From CAYNFT01 sp964396535 (GTDB lineage: Bacteria; Chloroflexota; Dehalococcoidia; Dehalococcoidales; UBA2162), in NCBI GenBank assembly GCA_964396535.1, contig CAYNFT010000042.1, forward strand, positions 1 to 17,562: a stretch of 17,562 nt of DNA. Direction: 5' to 3'. The notes under the pieces were generated by a model that made no database searches, had not been told where the DNA came from, and saw nothing but the letters and a program-made list of their open reading frames with translations. Position 1 is the stretch's first letter, and every line of letters begins with the position of its first letter. Position numbers and translations under genes: made by a program. This document shows, piece after piece, positions 14,262 to 17,562 of this stretch.

Positions 14262-14756
14262 ATGGCGGTTCTACCTATTTGTGTAGTTCCTGACCCGGTA
14301 TTGCGGCAGAAAGCAAAGCGGGTCAGAAACATTGACGGGTCAATTCGTAAGCTGATAGTTGATATGATTGAGACAATGCACGATGCTCCGGGGGTGGGAC
14401 TGGCTGCCCCCCAGGTGGGTGTTTCCCTGCGAGTGATTGTTATTGGACTGCCAGAACAGGAAGATATAGCCTTAATCAATCCCGAGATAGTGCGGAAGAA
14501 GGGGGAACGGGTGGTAAGCGAGGGATGCCTTAGTGTGCCAGGCTATGTTGGGCAGCTTAAGCGTGCTGAATCAGTTACCGTTAAGGGGCGTGACCGAAAT
14601 GGGAAAGAGGTAAGGATTAAGGCAGACGAGCTCCTTGCTCAAGCTCTGGAGCATGAGATAGACCACACAAACGGAGTGCTTTATATAGACCGACTGGAAA
14701 GCATGGATGACCTGCGCAAGATTTTGCCAGAAGAAACAGAGGAAAAGGGGCTTTAG
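14262..14756 (+). CDS. def: Peptide deformylase
   Basis: A 164-residue metalloenzyme that removes the formyl group from the N-terminal methionine of new proteins. All three signature motifs are present: GVGLAAPQVG (44-53), EGCLSVPG (87-94, metal ligand Cys89) and HEIDH (131-135, two His ligands and the catalytic Glu132). The short C-terminal tail after YIDRL is Glu-rich. GGAGG lies just upstream of the ATG. It follows priA by 71 nt with no visible terminator and is probably the last gene of the trmD-rplS-priA-def run. It converges on the acetyltransferase gene, with only 33 nt between the two stops. Confidence 0.96.
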   Translation: MAVLPICVVPDPVLRQKAKRVRNIDGSIRKLIVDMIETMHDAPGVGLAAPQVGVSLRVIVIGLPEQEDIALINPEIVRKKGERVVSEGCLSVPGYVGQLKRAESVTVKGRDRNGKEVRIKADELLAQALEHEIDHTNGVLYIDRLESMDDLRKILPEETEEKGL

Positions 14757-14789
14757 CCGAAGGGTATCCTGTAAGGTAAATTAAAAGGG

Positions 14790-15986
14790 TTAAAACATAT
14801 CGGCACAGGCCGGTCGATATTTAGTGTGCATCACTCTGTCCCACAACGAAAGGGCGCTATCGTCGCTGACGTCCAGGCGGGCCATCCTTGCCGCTTCACT
14901 GGCACTGATTTGACCAAACATCAACATGGTCAGGGTGCTTATTGGCATAACCAGTTGCGGCTCCTCTTTGGTACGACTGATTGACCTGTTCTCAGCAGAT
15001 ACCTCCAGTTTCCACCGACCACGATTCCACGAGCACAGGTCGTCCACGATTTCAAAGGTAAGGGTGCCCTCTTCATCATAATACCGCTGGGTTAGAGCCT
15101 TCTCCACATCGACAATGCGACCCAGTAAACCATCAGCCGAGGTCTTATGCAGCATCCGGGGCTCAATCAAAAGGTGTGGCAGCGGGTCGTCACTGGGAAC
15201 CCGCCACCAAATGACATTACCCACCAGGTCCATTTTGGCAAAGTAAGTCCACACCGCCCGGTAGGCAGACGCAGTCAGCCAGACAAGGTCGCGAATGTTG
15301 AGGCGCTGATTTGCCAGACCACCTCCACCTGGGGGTGACTCCAAAGTGTATATCACGTAGCCTAACGGTTCTCCCGCCTCCTCATAGACAACCTTATTCA
15401 GCAGGCTTCCAGCACGGGGAGGAGCCAGCACGCCTGCCTCCCACATGGCACGACTGCGATGGATATATCCTGTCCTTTCGGCCCGGAAATGCCGGTAGAG
15501 GTCTACGAGCAGTTCAAACTCGTCATCACCTACCTCGCGAAAACTACCGGGAACCGGCTGGGTAAGGGGGAACTCCAGGTAACGTGGTTCCACACTATAC
15601 GAGTTTCGTGTAGTGACTACGGCATAGCCGTAGCGCTGGTAGATAGCTGCCAGAGAAGCGTAAAGGACAGCGATGGATTGTTCGCCGATTTCATGAAGAA
15701 GCCCAAAGTGGTTGGCGGTTATCTTGCGCAGGTAGCCACGGCGCCGATAGATGGGTAGCGTTCCCACCATAGTAACCCCGGCAACGGAAATGCTCTCGCC
15801 ATTGAATTGCATGGTCAGCGGCCAGGCTGCGTACGAGGTAGCCAGCTTTCCGTCTTCAAAGGCACACAGTGTCCATTCGGGTCGAATCTGCTGGTCTGCA
15901 TGAGGTGACATTACCAGTGCGGTGTTAGCCACACGCTGAAATTCCTCCATCTCCTCTTGCCTGGCGGCCCGGATGTCTACTTTCAT
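14790..15986 (-). CDS. Eis-like GNAT family N-acetyltransferase
   Basis: A 398-residue protein with the three-part layout of the Eis family. The N-terminal GNAT domain has the acetyl-CoA loop VTMVGTLPIYRRRGYLRKI (71-89) and IYQRYGYAVV (115-124), whose Tyr matches the general acid of Eis. A second, degenerate GNAT-like domain follows (about 150-280). The C-terminus resembles an SCP2-type sterol-carrier fold (about 290-398) and ends in Phe, as Eis proteins do, with the terminal carboxylate serving as base. Eis enzymes acetylate amines, including aminoglycosides in mycobacteria, but the substrate here cannot be inferred and resistance should not be assumed. AAGGAG precedes the ATG. It follows ctpA on the same strand after 56 nt and may share its transcript. 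Confidence 0.88.
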   Translation of the reverse strand: MKVDIRAARQEEMEEFQRVANTALVMSPHADQQIRPEWTLCAFEDGKLATSYAAWPLTMQFNGESISVAGVTMVGTLPIYRRRGYLRKITANHFGLLHEIGEQSIAVLYASLAAIYQRYGYAVVTTRNSYSVEPRYLEFPLTQPVPGSFREVGDDEFELLVDLYRHFRAERTGYIHRSRAMWEAGVLAPPRAGSLLNKVVYEEAGEPLGYVIYTLESPPGGGGLANQRLNIRDLVWLTASAYRAVWTYFAKMDLVGNVIWWRVPSDDPLPHLLIEPRMLHKTSADGLLGRIVDVEKALTQRYYDEEGTLTFEIVDDLCSWNRGRWKLEVSAENRSISRTKEEPQLVMPISTLTMLMFGQISASEAARMARLDVSDDSALSLWDRVMHTKYRPACADMF

Positions 15987-16042
15987 AGCTCTCCTTTCTT
16001 GCTAGCTGAGTCATTTTTGTCCAATAATATAAACAAGAGGTA

Positions 16043-17239
16043 TTATTTACCCTGGTCTATTGCCTTATCACCCTTGAGGTAGTCTATCGCCCATTGAATA
16101 GCATCCTCTTCCTCAAGCTCATAGTCTGGGCTTATCCCTTCGCCTTCTATCAGACGCCCATTCGGGGTAAGCCAGCGGGCAGTGGTAATATATAGACCTG
16201 AACCATCTTTGAGCTTGTGCAGGGTATTGACACTGCCCTTGCCATAGGTTTTGCTACCGGCAATAGTGGCGCACTCATGGTCTTGAAGGGCTCCAGCCAG
16301 TACTTCACTACCGCTAGCCGTGTAGTTATCAGTTAAAACAACTAAAGGTAGCTCAGTAGTTACACTATCAGGTCGAACTGATAAAGAATAATTGTTCCCC
16401 TGATTGTCCACCACATAAAGGACTACTCCCTCCTTCAAAAAGTGGCTAGCCACATCAACCACTGTGTCCAGTAAGCCACCTGGATTACTACGAAGGTCGA
16501 GAATAATTCCGATAGCCGCTTCCCGTGTTATGCTATCTAGCACCGCGGATAGCTCTTCATCGGTGCGCTCAGAAAAATGGGTTATAATGATATGAGCAAT
16601 GTCATCTCTCATCTCAAGATAGACGCTCGATAGCTCAATTTCATCTCTGACTATCTCAATCTCCTCGGGTGTGGTCTCACCCTGGTGAAGGACAAGAAGC
16701 CTGACCGGTGTTCCCTTGGGCCCGCGGATGTGGAGCACAGCTTCATCCAGGCTCATCTCCGAGGTAGAACTGCCATCGATTTCCAGTATAATGTCACCCG
16801 CTCTGATGCCTGCCTTAGCTGCTGGTGAATCGATAATAGGAGCGATGATTGTTATCTGCTCATCCCTAATGCTTACAGTGGCTCCAATCCCCTCGAATTT
16901 TCCCTCGAGGCTGCTCCGGCTCAGTTGGTAGGTTTGAGCATCCAGGTAAGAGGTGTAAGGGTCGTCCAGTGTCTCCAGTATGCCATTGATAGCTGCCTGG
17001 CTCAGTGTGCTGGCATCAAGTTTGTCCTTATCAACGTAATCCTCAAAAATGATGTCCCAAGCCTGCTCGATAACATCCAGACCCAGTTGTGAGTCATACG
17101 GAGCTATCTCAGCAACATCCTCCTCCACCTCTGACTCGGATGTGGTTGTGGTATTGAGAGCACACCCAGCGCAAAAAGATAGCGCCAGGCTCACTACCAA
17201 TAATAGGCTTATCATTACAAATTTTATTGTCTTTGGCAT
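16043..17239 (-). CDS. S41 family carboxy-terminal processing peptidase (CtpA-like)
   Basis: A 398-residue exported serine protease that trims or degrades proteins outside the membrane. Residues 1-22 form a signal peptide (hydrophobic core 7-22) followed by CAGC (23-26). Cys26 is a likely lipidation site, though the lipobox is imperfect. A low-complexity Thr/Ser/Glu stretch (30-45) links to the body. A PDZ domain spans about 115-200 (FEGIGATVSI, AGIRAGDIILEIDG). The protease core has ILDLRSNPGGLLD (246-258), the nucleophile Ser309 in TASGSEVLAGALQD, and the general base Lys334 in TYGKGSVN, spaced 25 apart as in E. coli Prc. GGGGAGGA precedes the ATG. It lies just downstream of rnpB on the same strand and may be co-transcribed with it. 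Confidence 0.94.
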   Translation of the reverse strand: MPKTIKFVMISLLLVVSLALSFCAGCALNTTTTSESEVEEDVAEIAPYDSQLGLDVIEQAWDIIFEDYVDKDKLDASTLSQAAINGILETLDDPYTSYLDAQTYQLSRSSLEGKFEGIGATVSIRDEQITIIAPIIDSPAAKAGIRAGDIILEIDGSSTSEMSLDEAVLHIRGPKGTPVRLLVLHQGETTPEEIEIVRDEIELSSVYLEMRDDIAHIIITHFSERTDEELSAVLDSITREAAIGIILDLRSNPGGLLDTVVDVASHFLKEGVVLYVVDNQGNNYSLSVRPDSVTTELPLVVLTDNYTASGSEVLAGALQDHECATIAGSKTYGKGSVNTLHKLKDGSGLYITTARWLTPNGRLIEGEGISPDYELEEEDAIQWAIDYLKGDKAIDQGK

Positions 17240-17334
17240 CGGACTTATCCTCCCCTGAAATGTTTCGGGTAAGCTTTATTGGCTATCTATCAGGCACAAC
17301 TTGAGCGGGGCTAAAGAGGGGAAGTTATTAAAGA

Positions 17335-17562
17335 GCGGGTCAAGTAAACCTGTAAGCCGAGTTCTGTACTCCGACTGAAGGTTCCCGGAAGAATCGAAGA
17401 TTCCTCCGGGTGTTCCAGTTAGAGTGGTGACCATCTATCTAGCCCTGTCGTTGCCGCCAGAGTCAAGCGACCAACCCGGGGACCAGACCGGGCGTTCTTT
17501 TGTCCCCCTATTTGGTCTTGCTCCAGATGGGGTTTGCCCAGCCGGCTGGTCACCCAGCCGCT
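17335..17562 (-). ncRNA. rnpB: RNase P RNA, 3' portion (5' end beyond window)
   Basis: The minus strand reads as the 3' half of the bacterial ribozyme that trims the 5' end of tRNA precursors. Recognisable conserved blocks, in transcript order, are GGGCAAACCCCA and GGAGCAAGACCAAATAGG (the P15-J15/16 region), the CTAGATAGATGG segment, a 10-bp CCCGGAGGAATC/GATTCTTCCGGG hairpin, and ACAGAACTCGGCTTAC near the 3' end. The last bases GGTTTACTTGACCCGCT should pair with the missing 5' end to form P1. The 3' boundary is therefore approximate. It looks like type A architecture. Confidence 0.93.

Noticed and set aside
14757..14789. Shared terminator between the convergent def and acetyltransferase genes
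   Set aside because: Only 33 bases separate the stops and I see no strong stem followed by a T-run.

Overview
The window looks like a piece of a bacterial chromosome, most likely from the Chloroflexota, class Dehalococcoidia. This is an inference. It rests on a B12-dependent class II ribonucleotide reductase paired with NrdR, on an mraZ-rsmH-ftsA-ftsZ cluster with no peptidoglycan genes between rsmH and ftsA (these bacteria are known for lacking a normal murein wall), on the trmD-rplS-priA-def order, and on protein style. Moderate base composition and short intergenic gaps fit a streamlined genome. A 16S gene or a genome-wide tree would be needed to settle it.

Layout. (1) Positions 1-2100, minus strand: an AT-rich, probably acquired restriction-modification island. 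In transcription order it holds an N4-cytosine-type DNA methyltransferase, a PmeII-type restriction endonuclease, a small acidic protein of unknown function, and a fragment resembling a TdeIII-type endonuclease that runs off the left edge. It has its own promoter with a perfect palindrome across the -35/-10 spacer. (2) 2102-5349, minus: the nrdR-nrdJ operon, whose promoter carries two NrdR-box-like sites exactly 31 bp apart. (3) 5350-5559: an intergenic region with a cloverleaf-like inverted-repeat element. (4) 5560-9958, minus: the cell-division operon mraZ-rsmH-(chimeric 73-codon ORF)-ftsA-ftsZ, headed by four MraZ-type operator repeats at 10-bp spacing. (5) 9959-10243: a divergent intergenic region. 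(6) 10244-14756, plus: trmD, rplS, priA and def, covering tRNA modification, ribosomal protein L19, replication restart and N-terminal deformylation. (7) 14790-17239, minus: an Eis-like acetyltransferase and an S41 (CtpA-type) processing protease. (8) About 17335 to the right edge, minus: the 3' part of RNase P RNA (rnpB).

How the genes work together. Most of the window is core housekeeping: dNTP supply with its own repressor, division-ring assembly with its own repressor, and translation and restart functions. The less ordinary items are these: a 73-codon ORF that appears to be the junction product of an old tandem duplication joining the ftsA 5' end to the rsmH 3' end; a long Glu/Gln-rich decapeptide-repeat tail on ribosomal protein L19; the palindromic promoter and decaying second endonuclease of the restriction island; and the intergenic four-way-junction element. 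I found no CRISPR array, transposase, integrase, tRNA or phage gene, and I do not claim a wholly new biological system.
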